A DNA stretch of 64,000 nt from Chitinophaga oryziterrae (GTDB lineage: Bacteria; Bacteroidota; Bacteroidia; Chitinophagales; Chitinophagaceae). Both the position numbers and the translations under genes were made by a program. Location: contig NZ_WRXO01000004.1 in assembly GCF_009758125.1 (NCBI RefSeq), positions 592,933 through 656,932 of the forward strand. The letters are read 5' to 3'. How positions within the stretch are numbered: position 1 is the first letter of the stretch; each line of letters begins with the position of its first letter. The notes beneath the pieces are model-generated. The model made no database searches, was not told where the DNA came from, and worked only from the letters and a program-made list of their open reading frames with translations. Shown one piece after another: positions 1-8,760 of the stretch.

Positions 1-359
1 CTCCTGGTTCTTCTAATTTATCAGCAGTACAGGTGATCGTTATTTTTGGAGATCCTTCTAAATCTGGTCTTTATACAATTTTGTTGAAAGTAGCCGCCAA
101 TACACAGATTCCCGCTCATCTACACCCGGATGCCCGTGTAGGTACAGTAGTTTCAGGTACCTGGTATTTCGGTTATGGCGACAAATTCGATAAAAGCAAG
201 CTGAAAACACTTCCCACCGGCAGTGTTTATTCAGAAGTTGCCAATCAGAATCACTTCGCTATGACTAAAGAACCGGTCATCGTTGAAATCACTGGTTACG
301 GCCCTTCAGGAGTCACTTACGTCAATGCCGCAGGTGATCCTAAGAATATGAAGCACTAA
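1..359 (+). CDS. Cupin-domain protein, 5' end cut off by the window edge
   Basis: About 118 residues are visible and the frame is open from base 3, so the gene starts upstream of the window. The GTG at base 33 is an internal valine codon, not a start. The fold signature of a small cupin is present: IPAHLHPD carries the HxH metal ligands, a glycine-rich turn (VVSGTWYFGYG) follows, and a later LPTGSVY...NQNHF segment supplies the second cupin motif with a further His. Small cupins of this kind bind a metal ion and range from dioxygenases to sugar or hormone-binding proteins, so the substrate cannot be assigned. A terminator hairpin follows the stop codon by about 35 bases, which makes this the last gene of its transcript. 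Confidence 0.75.
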   Translation, partial: PGSSNLSAVQVIVIFGDPSKSGLYTILLKVAANTQIPAHLHPDARVGTVVSGTWYFGYGDKFDKSKLKTLPTGSVYSEVANQNHFAMTKEPVIVEITGYGPSGVTYVNAAGDPKNMKH

Positions 360-394
360 ATTTTTTTCTCACACAGGTAGATAGTAAATACAGG

Positions 395-426
395 ACCCGC
401 TGCAAGAGCGGGTTTTGTGTTTTTTG
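395..426 (+). terminator. Rho-independent terminator after the cupin gene
   Basis: A 7-bp perfect stem (ACCCGCT at 395-401 with AGCGGGT at 407-413) encloses a 5-base loop and runs into T-rich sequence (TTTT, then GTG, then TTTTTT). It lies about 35 bases past the cupin stop. The remaining 200 bases up to the next gene at 629 are AT-rich, with no other feature I can support. Confidence 0.8.
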
Positions 427-628
427 GGAAATATCGTTTTAAATTTAGTGATCTTTGCTTCATCCAATCCCTTGCAGTTAAATCGCAGGCTATAAGCAAA
501 CTTATTCCCGCACGATTAACAGATGCTTGTCTCCTATACCAGTTATCAGCGACATTTCTTTTAAATGAACTTTAACAAAATTTATAATATTGGAAGAGTA
601 AATTGCATCTACAAGTTTACTGCCCTGT

Positions 629-1255
629 ATGCTACATCTGCAACAATTCAAGAAATACTACCACCATCGCCTGGTACTCGCTATTGATGACCTTCGTCTT
701 TCCCCCGGTATCTATTGGGTCAAAGGGGTAAACGGCTCCGGGAAAAGCACGCTGTTAAAGGCACTGGCAGGGATTTTAGATTTTGAGGGAGATATAATAT
801 TAAACAACAGCCTGAACGTAAAAAGACAAACAAGGGCCTATCGCAGCCTTGTTAATTTTGCTGAAGCAGAACCTGTCTTTCCGCCTTACCTCAGCGGCCG
901 GGAAATGACGGAGCTGTTCATCAGCGCAAAAAACGGTACACAGGCCCAGGCAGAAGCTTACATCAGCAGTATGCGGATGCAGGACTATATAAACGATCCT
1001 GTAAGCACCTATTCCAGTGGCATGCTGAAAAAGCTGTCCCTGGTGCTGGCCTTCATAGGAAACCCATCTCTCATCCTGCTGGATGAGCCGTTGATAACAA
1101 TGGACAGCGCTTCTCTGCTGGTATTATATAAATGGATACGGGAGAGTAACGCCAGCTTCTTATTATCCTCTCACCAGGAACCGGAAGCCGGCAGCTTAAA
1201 AACCACCGGTACATTGCTGGTTGCAGAACAAACCCTTAAACTGGTTGAACCATGA
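629..1255 (+). CDS. ABC transporter ATP-binding protein
   Basis: A 208-residue single nucleotide-binding domain. Walker A is GVNGSGKST (residues 33-41), the signature is YSSGMLKKL (around residue 127), and Walker B with the catalytic Glu is LILLDEPL. It would power the membrane protein encoded immediately downstream, whose ATG overlaps this stop codon by 4 bases (ATGA), so the two are translationally coupled. The protein is short for the family but contains all core motifs, including a switch His in SSHQEPEAG. The substrate is unknown; lone ATPase/ABC-2 permease pairs of this type are usually exporters. The ATG at 629 is the first good start in frame. Confidence 0.88.
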   Translation: MLHLQQFKKYYHHRLVLAIDDLRLSPGIYWVKGVNGSGKSTLLKALAGILDFEGDIILNNSLNVKRQTRAYRSLVNFAEAEPVFPPYLSGREMTELFISAKNGTQAQAEAYISSMRMQDYINDPVSTYSSGMLKKLSLVLAFIGNPSLILLDEPLITMDSASLLVLYKWIRESNASFLLSSHQEPEAGSLKTTGTLLVAEQTLKLVEP

Positions 1256-2352
1256 AACAGCCATTGACGGTCGTACTAACCAGGATCTTTACCTACGGCT
1301 TCTTCAGGATGCATGCAGGGATGTTGTTATTCATGTTCGTCACCTTCATCAGTTACTGCTTTTTCATCAATACATTAGGAGCAATACCGCAGGACTGGAT
1401 GGCATATTTTCAGCAACTGATCACGATTACACTGGTCAGCAATCCGCTGATCATGTGTCTTTTCTTTATAGTGTGCCTGATTTATAATATAAAGAGCTGG
1501 CAATACGTCTCCCTGCAATTATCCGGTACAGAACAACAGTTCATTTACTATAGCAGTACTGCTATGAGCCGCCGTAAACAGTTTTGGAGCTGGTTTTATA
1601 TGCAATTGCTCATCAACATGCCTGCTTTTATATACGCAGTATTTGCGCTTTTTATTGGCCTGATGTGGCATCATTACGTACTGCCGTTGGTGATATTCAG
1701 TTACCTGCTGTTACTTACCACTATAAGCGCCCTGATTTACGTACGGCTGGCAAACCGTTTTGCAGACACGCCGCATGCAACAGTCATTCCGGGCCGCTGG
1801 AAGAAACCACTCTTCAGCCTTTTTATTTATCATGTATTCGATAAACGCAAGCTCACCTACCTGATTTCCAAAGCATTCATTATAATGATCATCAGTATCG
1901 GATTTGTAAGGATGCCGAATGACCTTCGCACTTCTGCTATTGCCGTATTACTGATTATCATGGTACATGCCCTGCTCATTTACCAGGAACATCATTTCGA
2001 GAAAGACTACCTGAGCTTTATGCGTAACTTCCCCTACGGCATAACACGTATCTACTTTTACTCCATTCTTACCCATATCATCCTGTTATTACCTGAATTC
2101 ACCTGGTTATTAATGGCATTCAAGCCCCTGGCAGGTATCAGTTTACTTTTACTGGGCATCAGCATTGCACAACTACTACGTAGTATCTGCTACCGGAACG
2201 GCAGTAGTATGCAGGCGTACCTGCCCGCTTTATTTGTTTTGTTTCTGCTATTGTTCTGGGGTATCATGTACGGTTATACATTATGGCTGATACCGATAAA
2301 CTTCATTCTCTCATTCTTCCTTTTTTACCGGGGGTATTTCCGGCAGGATTAG
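1252..2352 (+). CDS. Multi-spanning membrane protein, probable ABC permease
   Basis: A 366-residue, very hydrophobic protein with roughly eight to ten predicted membrane segments spread over its whole length and short polar loops, and no signal peptide. It shows no motif that I recognise. The assignment rests on coupling to the ATPase gene by a 4-base ATGA overlap and on the hydrophobic profile, which fits an ABC-2-like exporter permease. What is transported cannot be read from the sequence. About 230 bases follow before the next gene, with no convincing terminator. Confidence 0.7.
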   Translation: MKQPLTVVLTRIFTYGFFRMHAGMLLFMFVTFISYCFFINTLGAIPQDWMAYFQQLITITLVSNPLIMCLFFIVCLIYNIKSWQYVSLQLSGTEQQFIYYSSTAMSRRKQFWSWFYMQLLINMPAFIYAVFALFIGLMWHHYVLPLVIFSYLLLLTTISALIYVRLANRFADTPHATVIPGRWKKPLFSLFIYHVFDKRKLTYLISKAFIIMIISIGFVRMPNDLRTSAIAVLLIIMVHALLIYQEHHFEKDYLSFMRNFPYGITRIYFYSILTHIILLLPEFTWLLMAFKPLAGISLLLLGISIAQLLRSICYRNGSSMQAYLPALFVLFLLLFWGIMYGYTLWLIPINFILSFFLFYRGYFRQD

Positions 2353-2584
2353 ATATATCAGATGAAAAACGCGCCGTCATCAGGAACAATACATCTCTTT
2401 ACGGCCTTCTTTATATCCATCCTGGCTTTACATATACATTGGCAGAAGGAGCATATTCGCAAACAATAATACAGGAGAAATGTAAAATCAAAGCCCCCTG
2501 CTTATCTTTGAAATAGATAACAATATCTGTGATTGAGATAAACCCCGGCCCCTTACTTCATAGTTACTTTGTGAAAAAAATAAC

Positions 2585-3418
2585 ATGAAGCAGAAAACAT
2601 GGTTTGTCACCGGTACATCACAAGGGTTGGGTCTTGAATTAGTGCAACAACTATTAGCAAAAGGGTACAATGTAGCAGCTACTGCCCGAAATATCGACAC
2701 CCTTAAGAAAGCAGTAAATACATCTTCCCCCCAGTTTCTTCCTTTAGAAATGAACCTGCTGGATGATAATTCTATCAATATTGCCGTTAATAAAACCATC
2801 CGGCAATTTGGAAATATCGACTACCTGGTCAATAACGCAGGATATGGCCTCATCGGTGGTATAGAAGAATGTTCCAGGGAAGAAGTACAGGCGAGCTTTG
2901 ATGTAAACGTATTTGGCTTATTAGATGTTACAAGGGCGGTGTTACCACATATGCGTACTACCCAATCAGGACATATATTTAACATCTCTTCTGTATTCGG
3001 ATTAATCGCCGGCGCCGGTTGGGGTATCTATTGTGCCTCCAAGTTTGCTGTTGAAGGTCTCTCTGAAGCATTAGCCCAGGAAGTAAAACCCTTTGGTATT
3101 AAAGTAACTATCATCGAACCAGGTTATTTCAGAACCAATTTCCTGAAAGGCAGTTCTTTCGCCTTGCCAAAACAGCCGAACAATTTTTATCCTGAAGTAA
3201 CAGAAACAAAACGTAAACATGCGGAAGATATCTCAGGGACACAACTGGGAGACCCTGTAAAAGGTGCTGCAGTGATTATCAGCACAGGAGAAAGTGCAGA
3301 GGCACCTCTTCGCCTTTTATTAGGCTCAGATGCGCTGCAATATGCTAACTATAAATTAGACTTATTAAAGGCCGACTTTGAAGCTAACAAAGATATCACA
3401 CTGTCAACAGACTACTAA
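2585..3418 (+). CDS. SDR family NAD(P)-dependent oxidoreductase
   Basis: A 277-residue classical short-chain dehydrogenase. The Rossmann dinucleotide motif TGTSQGLG (residues 9-16), the NNAG motif (NNAGYG) and the catalytic YCASK (Tyr-x3-Lys) preceded by a catalytic Ser (ISSVFG) are all present. The C-terminal part is longer than in minimal SDRs, as in the YbbO/retinol-dehydrogenase-like group. Its substrate is unknown. The 3' end overlaps the convergent AraC-family gene by 4 bases, and that regulator is the obvious candidate to control it, though they do not share a promoter region. Confidence 0.88.
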   Translation: MKQKTWFVTGTSQGLGLELVQQLLAKGYNVAATARNIDTLKKAVNTSSPQFLPLEMNLLDDNSINIAVNKTIRQFGNIDYLVNNAGYGLIGGIEECSREEVQASFDVNVFGLLDVTRAVLPHMRTTQSGHIFNISSVFGLIAGAGWGIYCASKFAVEGLSEALAQEVKPFGIKVTIIEPGYFRTNFLKGSSFALPKQPNNFYPEVTETKRKHAEDISGTQLGDPVKGAAVIISTGESAEAPLRLLLGSDALQYANYKLDLLKADFEANKDITLSTDY

Positions 3419-4341
3419 TGACTCTGCTCCCTGTATTTCGATGGAGAAACACCTGTTTTTCTGTTAAAGAACAACGCAAAGTTCGCTTGTTCTGTAAACC
3501 CTAAACAGTTGCTGATTTCCTGGATATTCCAGCTGGTATATCTTAATAAAGCCTGCGCTTCATACAGCAGACGATCCTGGATATGTGTTTTCAGGGTTTT
3601 ACCTGTATGTTGTTTTATCAATGCATTAAGGTAATTAGGATGGAGATACAACTCCTGTGCAAATTCAGCAGCTGTTTTTAATCTGATTTTATCTGCAGGA
3701 CTGTTAATTACAAAAATAGTCTCCAGCAGATTGATAAAATCATGCAGGTGCCGGTAGACATCACTCACTGGTTGATAGACAAGGTGATTCCCCGCTCTTT
3801 TCCCTTCAAATAAAATCCGTTGTAATTGTAATCCGATAGCTTCCTTTTTATCCTCATGATCCGAGTTGTACTCATTATTTATTTCTCTGAAACAATCTTC
3901 TATTTTTGCAGACTCCTCCATGTTTAATGCTATCACAGATTTATCCGCTTTAAAAAATGGATAATTTATGAAAGCATACTGCAAATAAGAAAAGTTATTC
4001 AGGTAATCCAGATGAAACAAACAAAAATATCCTTCATGATCACTTGATTTATTCTTCCAGGAGATGATATTATCAGGATGTATAAACGCAAGTACGGGCT
4101 TATTTATAACATATTCATTCAAGCCAATTGTAAGCACGGCTTCTCCTTTGGTACTATGCAGTATTTTATAAAATTTTCTTCTGTTGGGAGACATGTAATC
4201 AATAGGGGGATTTTCTTTCCTGTTATAAATGTGAAAAGATCTTTCCAGGAAATCCTGTTGCACTAAAGGTATAGCGCTACCTTCAAAAAAGAATGGCGTA
4301 AAATCATTAAGGTCCAGCAACGGAATAGAAGAAGAATTCAT
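3415..4341 (-). CDS. AraC family transcriptional regulator
   Basis: 308 residues. The C-terminal ~95 residues form the paired helix-turn-helix domain typical of AraC/XylS regulators: the first helix pair around AAEFAQELYLHPNYLNALIK and the second around IQEISNCLGFTEQANFALFF, ending in KTGVSPSKYR. The N-terminal ~200 residues look like the beta-rich sensing domain (cupin-like) common to Bacteroidota AraC proteins. It is convergent with the SDR gene, overlapping by 4 bases. A short intergenic space of about 120 bases separates its start from the divergent gene at 4463, so it may also act there. Confidence 0.88.
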   Translation of the reverse strand: MNSSSIPLLDLNDFTPFFFEGSAIPLVQQDFLERSFHIYNRKENPPIDYMSPNRRKFYKILHSTKGEAVLTIGLNEYVINKPVLAFIHPDNIISWKNKSSDHEGYFCLFHLDYLNNFSYLQYAFINYPFFKADKSVIALNMEESAKIEDCFREINNEYNSDHEDKKEAIGLQLQRILFEGKRAGNHLVYQPVSDVYRHLHDFINLLETIFVINSPADKIRLKTAAEFAQELYLHPNYLNALIKQHTGKTLKTHIQDRLLYEAQALLRYTSWNIQEISNCLGFTEQANFALFFNRKTGVSPSKYREQSH

Positions 4342-4462
4342 GCACTAAAGTTACATAATTATATGTCTGAAAAGAAAGTGCGATTGGACTAATGCTGGTC
4401 GGTATCGTTGAAATTTGCTAAATTGGTACTCCTGTTTCACTTTTTACAATTAATAACCAACA

Positions 4463-5383
4463 TTGATAACAAAAATTGTATTACTGAAGTCTTTACTACT
4501 GAATAAGTTTCCCTCGGGATCTGCTATTAATTATCATAACGGGAAATTGTATTTAATAGGAGATGATGCTAATAATTTACTGGTACTTAATACGGATTAC
4601 CAGGAAATTGACTCAATAAAACTTTTTGATTATTCAGAAAAAAGAATCCCCAAAGCTGAAAAGGCCGACTTTGAAACCGCTGTATTAATCAATATAAATG
4701 ACAAGACCCACTTACTCATCTTGGGCTCGGCATCAGGTAAAGAAAGAGAAAAGGGAATGCTGATTCCGTTAGCTGATGATATTCTTCCGGAACCACAAAC
4801 ATTTTCCAATACGGTGTTTATAAAGAGAGTAAAGATGAAAGGGATCACGGAAATGAATGTCGAAGGAGCCACCTGCATTGGAGATCACCTTATTCTAAGT
4901 AATCGTGGGAATAACGCTAATCGGGAGAACCATCTTATTATAACAGAAAAGAACTTCTGGACCCGGCAAAATGAAGTAACATTTTCTATATTACCCGTTA
5001 TAATCCCTTTCAGTACCAAAGAATTTCCCGGAATCTCAGAGCTGTGCTATGTAGCATCAAAGGACATCCTGTTATTTACAATGTCCAGTGAGGCCACTGA
5101 TAACGCTTATGATGATGGCGTTATTGGTGATAGTTACATAGGATGGGTAAATGGTATTAGTCGAAAATTAGCAGGACCTGCTATCAGGCTGGACGGATTG
5201 ATTAACCTCTCCGAGGTGAATACAGACTTTAAAGGTGAAAAAATAGAAGGCGTTTGCGTGGAGTCTGCCAGCGGCAATGAATTGATACTTCATTTAATTG
5301 CTGATAATGATCAGGGCGAAAGCAGGCTATTTAATGTCAGATTGGAGATGGATGCAGAAGGATATTCACCTTCTCCGAAGTAA
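4463..5383 (+). CDS. Hypothetical protein, possible DUF6929-like beta-propeller
   Basis: 306 residues without signal peptide or membrane segment. Repeated blade-like strands (NGKLYLIGDDANNLLVLN, THLLILGSASG, GDHLILSNRG) suggest a beta-propeller. From memory it resembles DUF6929 proteins of Bacteroidota, for which no function is known to me. The only available starts are TTG at 4463 or a non-standard codon, because a stop at 4454-4456 closes the frame upstream and no ATG occurs for about 100 codons. The unusual start codon suggests low translation. It stands alone between a divergent AraC gene and the M20 peptidase gene. Confidence 0.6.
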   Translation: MITKIVLLKSLLLNKFPSGSAINYHNGKLYLIGDDANNLLVLNTDYQEIDSIKLFDYSEKRIPKAEKADFETAVLININDKTHLLILGSASGKEREKGMLIPLADDILPEPQTFSNTVFIKRVKMKGITEMNVEGATCIGDHLILSNRGNNANRENHLIITEKNFWTRQNEVTFSILPVIIPFSTKEFPGISELCYVASKDILLFTMSSEATDNAYDDGVIGDSYIGWVNGISRKLAGPAIRLDGLINLSEVNTDFKGEKIEGVCVESASGNELILHLIADNDQGESRLFNVRLEMDAEGYSPSPK

Positions 5384-5446
5384 AGGATACCCGCAGCAGA
5401 AGATTAATCGGATTTTTCTTATATTAACTATTCTAAAAAGTACCCT

Positions 5447-6736
5447 ATGAAAATATCAACCATTCTATTACTAGTATCAGTACCGGCATTTGCACAGAAT
5501 ACTGAAGTTAGTAAGAAAGCAGATGCATTAAAAGATCAGGTCATTACCTGGCGCCGCGATTTTCATGAACATCCCGAACTCGGTAACCATGAAGTACGCA
5601 CATCAGCCATCATCGCGAAACATCTGCAATCACTGGGTATCGAAGTACAAACAGGCATCGCTACAACCGGAGTCGTAGGTATTTTAAAAGGAGGCAAACC
5701 TGGCCCCGTAGTTGCTTTACGCGCCGACATGGATGGGTTACCGGTAACAGAACGTACTCCTGTGCCATTCGCATCAAAAGTAAAAACCACCTATAACGGA
5801 CAGGAAGTGGGTGCCATGCACGCTTGCGGACACGATTCACATATGGCTATTTTAATGGGTGTAGCCCAGGTGCTGTCATCTATGAAAAGCGAATTGCATG
5901 GTACCGTTAAATTCATTTTTCAGCCGGCTGAAGAAGGTGTAGAACCCGGTCAGAAGGGTGGGGCAGAAGAGATGGTAAAGCAAGGGGTGCTTGAAAACCC
6001 TAAAGTAGATGTTATATTTGGCTTACACATTAATTCACAGACAGAAGTCGGTAAAATAGGCTATCGCCCGGGTGGTACAATGGCAGGCGTTGACGACATG
6101 CAGATTGTCGTGAAAGGAAGGTCTGCTCATGGTGCTTACCCCTGGTCCAGCGTAGACCCTATCGTCGTCTCTGCAGAGATCATAAACAGCCTGCAGACAA
6201 TAGTAAGCCGTAATATCAACATCACCGAAAACCCTGCCGTAGTAACTATCGGAGCTATCAGCGGCGGGAACCGCTCAAACATCATCCCTGAAAAAGTGGA
6301 GATGTTAGGTACCTTGCGTTCCCTTACGCCTGCCGATGAAAAACAACTGGTCTACCGGGTAACACAAATTGCTACCAATACTGCTGAAGCACTGGGCGCT
6401 ACTGCCGAAGTTAAAATACCTTACAGCTCTCATTATCCGGTAACTTTTAATAACCCGGAACTTACCCAAAAAATGCTGCCAACTTTACAAAAAACTGCCG
6501 GCACAGAAAATGTATTATTGCGTCCTCCTGTAACGGGTGCGGAAGACTTCAGTTTCTACCAGGAAAAAGTACCCGGACTATTCTTCTTCTTAGGAGGAAT
6601 GCCTAAAGGAGAGGATCCGCTTAAAGCACCCTCTCATCATACCCCTGATTTCTTTATCGATGAAAGTGGTTTCACTTTAGGAGTAAAAACATTGTGTAAT
6701 TTAACATTAGATTATATGGCAGGAAAATCGCTTTAA
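5447..6736 (+). CDS. Secreted M20 family amidohydrolase (aminoacylase / IAA-amino acid hydrolase type)
   Basis: 429 residues with a cleavable signal peptide (MKISTILLLVSVPAFAQ), so probably periplasmic. The M20D signature is clear: RRDFHEHPELG near the N-terminus, RADMDGLP, the metal site MHACGHDSHMAIL, FQPAEEG with the catalytic Glu, GLHI, and a C-terminal GAEDFSFY with the last metal ligand before HHTPDF. The family hydrolyses N-acyl or N-aryl amino acids using two divalent metal ions. The length is typical. It lies alone on the plus strand, upstream of the small-peptide cassette; a link to peptide turnover there is possible but unproved. Confidence 0.92.
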   Translation: MKISTILLLVSVPAFAQNTEVSKKADALKDQVITWRRDFHEHPELGNHEVRTSAIIAKHLQSLGIEVQTGIATTGVVGILKGGKPGPVVALRADMDGLPVTERTPVPFASKVKTTYNGQEVGAMHACGHDSHMAILMGVAQVLSSMKSELHGTVKFIFQPAEEGVEPGQKGGAEEMVKQGVLENPKVDVIFGLHINSQTEVGKIGYRPGGTMAGVDDMQIVVKGRSAHGAYPWSSVDPIVVSAEIINSLQTIVSRNINITENPAVVTIGAISGGNRSNIIPEKVEMLGTLRSLTPADEKQLVYRVTQIATNTAEALGATAEVKIPYSSHYPVTFNNPELTQKMLPTLQKTAGTENVLLRPPVTGAEDFSFYQEKVPGLFFFLGGMPKGEDPLKAPSHHTPDFFIDESGFTLGVKTLCNLTLDYMAGKSL

Positions 6737-6920
6737 TAGCGATTTTCAATGCCATCGTAACGACAGTCAATCTGAAAAGTAAAAAAAAATACCCTATTAG
6801 GGATATTGCAAAGTTCAAAAGTATTTCTTAGTTTCACTCGACAAAATCTGAATCTTAACCCATAACCCTGTCGTATTCACTTGTACATATTGATCATTTT
6901 TTAAAACCCAAAAAGAAAAC

Positions 6921-7085
6921 ATGAAAAAGTTAGCTTTTCTGCTTTTTGTGCTGGCTGTTGGCACAACTGTAGCCGTTGCCGTTAAGGCAAATCAATCTAA
7001 AAGAATCGCTTATTGTCATTGCGAGCCAGATCTTACATGTAATTCCACTGGTGCATGGGGTATCAAAACACAGATCTGCCCTTGA
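6921..7085 (+). CDS. Small secreted Cys-containing peptide (54 aa)
   Basis: An ORF of 54 codons starting at ATG 6921 and ending TGA 7083-7085. The N-terminus is a textbook export signal (MKKLAFLLFVLAVG, then a small-residue region ending near AVKAN). The mature part of about 30 residues holds four cysteines in the pattern C-x-C-x5-C and a final C close to the C-terminus (CHCEPDLTC ... QICP). It resembles in plan the tiny NVEALA and DUF6520 exported peptides of Bacteroidota, which are also found next to propeller and MauE/DoxX genes, but I cannot claim membership. A hairpin follows 38 bases after the stop and just before the next gene. The function is unknown. Confidence 0.7.
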   Translation: MKKLAFLLFVLAVGTTVAVAVKANQSKRIAYCHCEPDLTCNSTGAWGIKTQICP

Positions 7086-7123
7086 GAAATTGAATTACTT
7101 ATTCCATTAAATTTAAAAGGTTA

Positions 7124-7143
7124 AAGGCTGCCCTTGCAGCCTT
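7124..7143 (+). terminator. Hairpin between the peptide gene and the propeller gene (possible attenuator)
   Basis: A perfect 8-bp stem, AAGGCTGC at 7124-7131 with GCAGCCTT at 7136-7143, closes a CCTT tetraloop. It is followed by a weak T-rich stretch (ATCTTT) and then directly by the ATG at 7150. Because it sits between two co-directional genes and touches the translation start region, it could cut transcription partially, protect the peptide mRNA, or limit translation of the downstream gene. Confidence 0.5.
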
Positions 7144-7149
7144 ATCTTT

Positions 7150-8163
7150 ATGAAAAGAGATTTGCTGATACTATTTGCGCTGCTATGCTGTGCATTGATC
7201 ACTACGTATATCCTCGCTAAAGGAGCCGACCCCGATAGAATATTTACAAGCCATAAAAGGAATTACGACAGATTCACACTACAGTCTGTCGATACCGTTT
7301 TATTCCCAGGCAGGGTAAGTATAATGAAAGCCGCACAAGGCAATATCTATGGATATGTATATAGTAAGAAAACCATTTTCAGATACAATACAAATCTGCA
7401 CCAGATAGATTCTTTCTTCACAAACCGTATATTACCGATGGAAATAGTGACCAGACTGGAAGTAGATACCGGTACACACACCTTTTACATCTTCGGCGAT
7501 ACTGGCAAAAAGATCGTTACTTATCAGGCCGGCAGCGGTAAACCGGATAGCATTATGTATGCTGATACAGCACACACATATAAGGATATTTCCCGCACCA
7601 CCTATATGATCACAAACTTCGATACCAGTAAAAAAGTAGCACAACTAAAACTAAGAAACTTCAACGCTCCTGCACAGGATACTACCTTATTTGAGTTCCC
7701 CCGTTTTGAAGATGGAGGACTTTCTGCAGATGGTTTTTACACGAAGAATACCGGTAATCAATTTTATATTCCATTCTATAATGGAGGAATAATCAGGTAT
7801 GATAAAATACACAACGACATCAGACTGATGCATACCATTGATAATACACCACCCTCTAATATCGCAGTACCAAGCGGTAACATATACACCAGGTCCAGTA
7901 AATCTATTATAGTCAATTCCACCGCCACTGCCGACGATCAGTACCTCTATATACTTTCTTATGTATTATCTGAAGATGCTGTAGCCAGTAATTACAGAGG
8001 ACCGGCAGTAGATGTGTACAATATTCAAGACGGTCAGTATGAAGGTAGTTTCAGATTCCCTGGTTACCAGAATAAACCTGTTTTACAATTGGCCAAATGT
8101 GCAGATACACTGATCGCTGCTTATGAAAACAACATTCTTCTTTTTAAGCTCACAGGCAAATGA
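7150..8163 (+). CDS. Membrane-anchored propeller-like protein of unknown function
   Basis: 337 residues. A single hydrophobic N-terminal segment (residues 4-23) acts as signal or anchor and places the rest in the periplasm. The rest has regularly spaced strand-turn units (QGNIYGYVYSKKTIFRYN, THTFYIFGDTGKKIVTYQ, NQFYIPFYNGGIIRYD, DDQYLYILSYV, CADTLIAAYENNILLFKL), as in a TolB-like or 6-bladed beta-propeller. Its stop overlaps the start of the MauE-like gene by 4 bases. The set of peptide, anchored propeller and MauE-like protein looks like one functional cassette. I do not recognise a specific family. Confidence 0.65.
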   Translation: MKRDLLILFALLCCALITTYILAKGADPDRIFTSHKRNYDRFTLQSVDTVLFPGRVSIMKAAQGNIYGYVYSKKTIFRYNTNLHQIDSFFTNRILPMEIVTRLEVDTGTHTFYIFGDTGKKIVTYQAGSGKPDSIMYADTAHTYKDISRTTYMITNFDTSKKVAQLKLRNFNAPAQDTTLFEFPRFEDGGLSADGFYTKNTGNQFYIPFYNGGIIRYDKIHNDIRLMHTIDNTPPSNIAVPSGNIYTRSSKSIIVNSTATADDQYLYILSYVLSEDAVASNYRGPAVDVYNIQDGQYEGSFRFPGYQNKPVLQLAKCADTLIAAYENNILLFKLTGK

Positions 8164-8591
8164 AAAAACATATCCTCACTGCAATCGTGATCCTCATCTC
8201 CATGTTATTCACCTACGCTGCCATCTTTAAAGCCATGGATTACCAGTTGTTCCTCTCAGATATGAGTAAATCACCGCTGCTTGTAAAATACGACAAGAAC
8301 CTGCTGGCCCCCGTGGTATTAGGCACAGAATTCCTGATCGTACTATTATTGAATTTTCCAGCCACCCGTAAAACGGGATTCTTTCTATCTTTTTTTATAA
8401 TGGCTATCTTCAGCCTTTATCTATCTACACTTTTTTTCTTCTTCACCAACATCCCCTGTTCCTGTGGGGGCATCCTCGGGAAAATGCCTTACCCCGTACA
8501 CATTGTATTTAATATTTGCTTCACCTTATTATCCGCAACTGGCGTATTACTCACCCGTAAACCTGAATATGCTCCCCGTGTCATTCACTAG
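8160..8591 (+). CDS. MauE/DoxX-like redox-associated membrane protein
   Basis: 143 residues with four predicted membrane helices. The loop before the last helix carries a PCSCGGILGKM motif, the vicinal-type cysteines seen in MauE-related proteins that move redox equivalents for disulfide formation in periplasmic partners (MauE supports methylamine dehydrogenase maturation). It is translationally coupled to the propeller gene. A cysteine-containing exported peptide two genes upstream makes a disulfide-forming role attractive, but this is inference. The 170 bases after it contain a short CCCGG/CCGGG hairpin (about 8630-8647) and no T-tract. Confidence 0.75.
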   Translation: MKKHILTAIVILISMLFTYAAIFKAMDYQLFLSDMSKSPLLVKYDKNLLAPVVLGTEFLIVLLLNFPATRKTGFFLSFFIMAIFSLYLSTLFFFFTNIPCSCGGILGKMPYPVHIVFNICFTLLSATGVLLTRKPEYAPRVIH

Positions 8592-8760
8592 TCTGAGATA
8601 GAAATCCGATGATTTAAAAAATGCAGCAGCCCGGCAAAAATACCGGGAACGATTGCGTAAAAAAAGTTAACCCTGGTCACGGTTTATAAAAAAAATAAAC
8701 CTAGCATTGTTATATAAATCCCATTCCCATTTAGAATAGTTGCCCTTTTATTCCACTGAT

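Noticed and set aside
33..35. GTG as the start of the first gene
   Set aside because: The frame is open to base 3 and continues a protein-like sequence, so the gene is truncated at its 5' end by the window.
2283..2516. 77-codon frame overlapping the end of the ABC permease gene
   Set aside because: No family resemblance, overlaps a coding gene for 70 bases and shows no promoter; probably chance.
8740..8760. TTG start adding seven residues to SusC
   Set aside because: A perfect signal peptide begins at the ATG at 8761.
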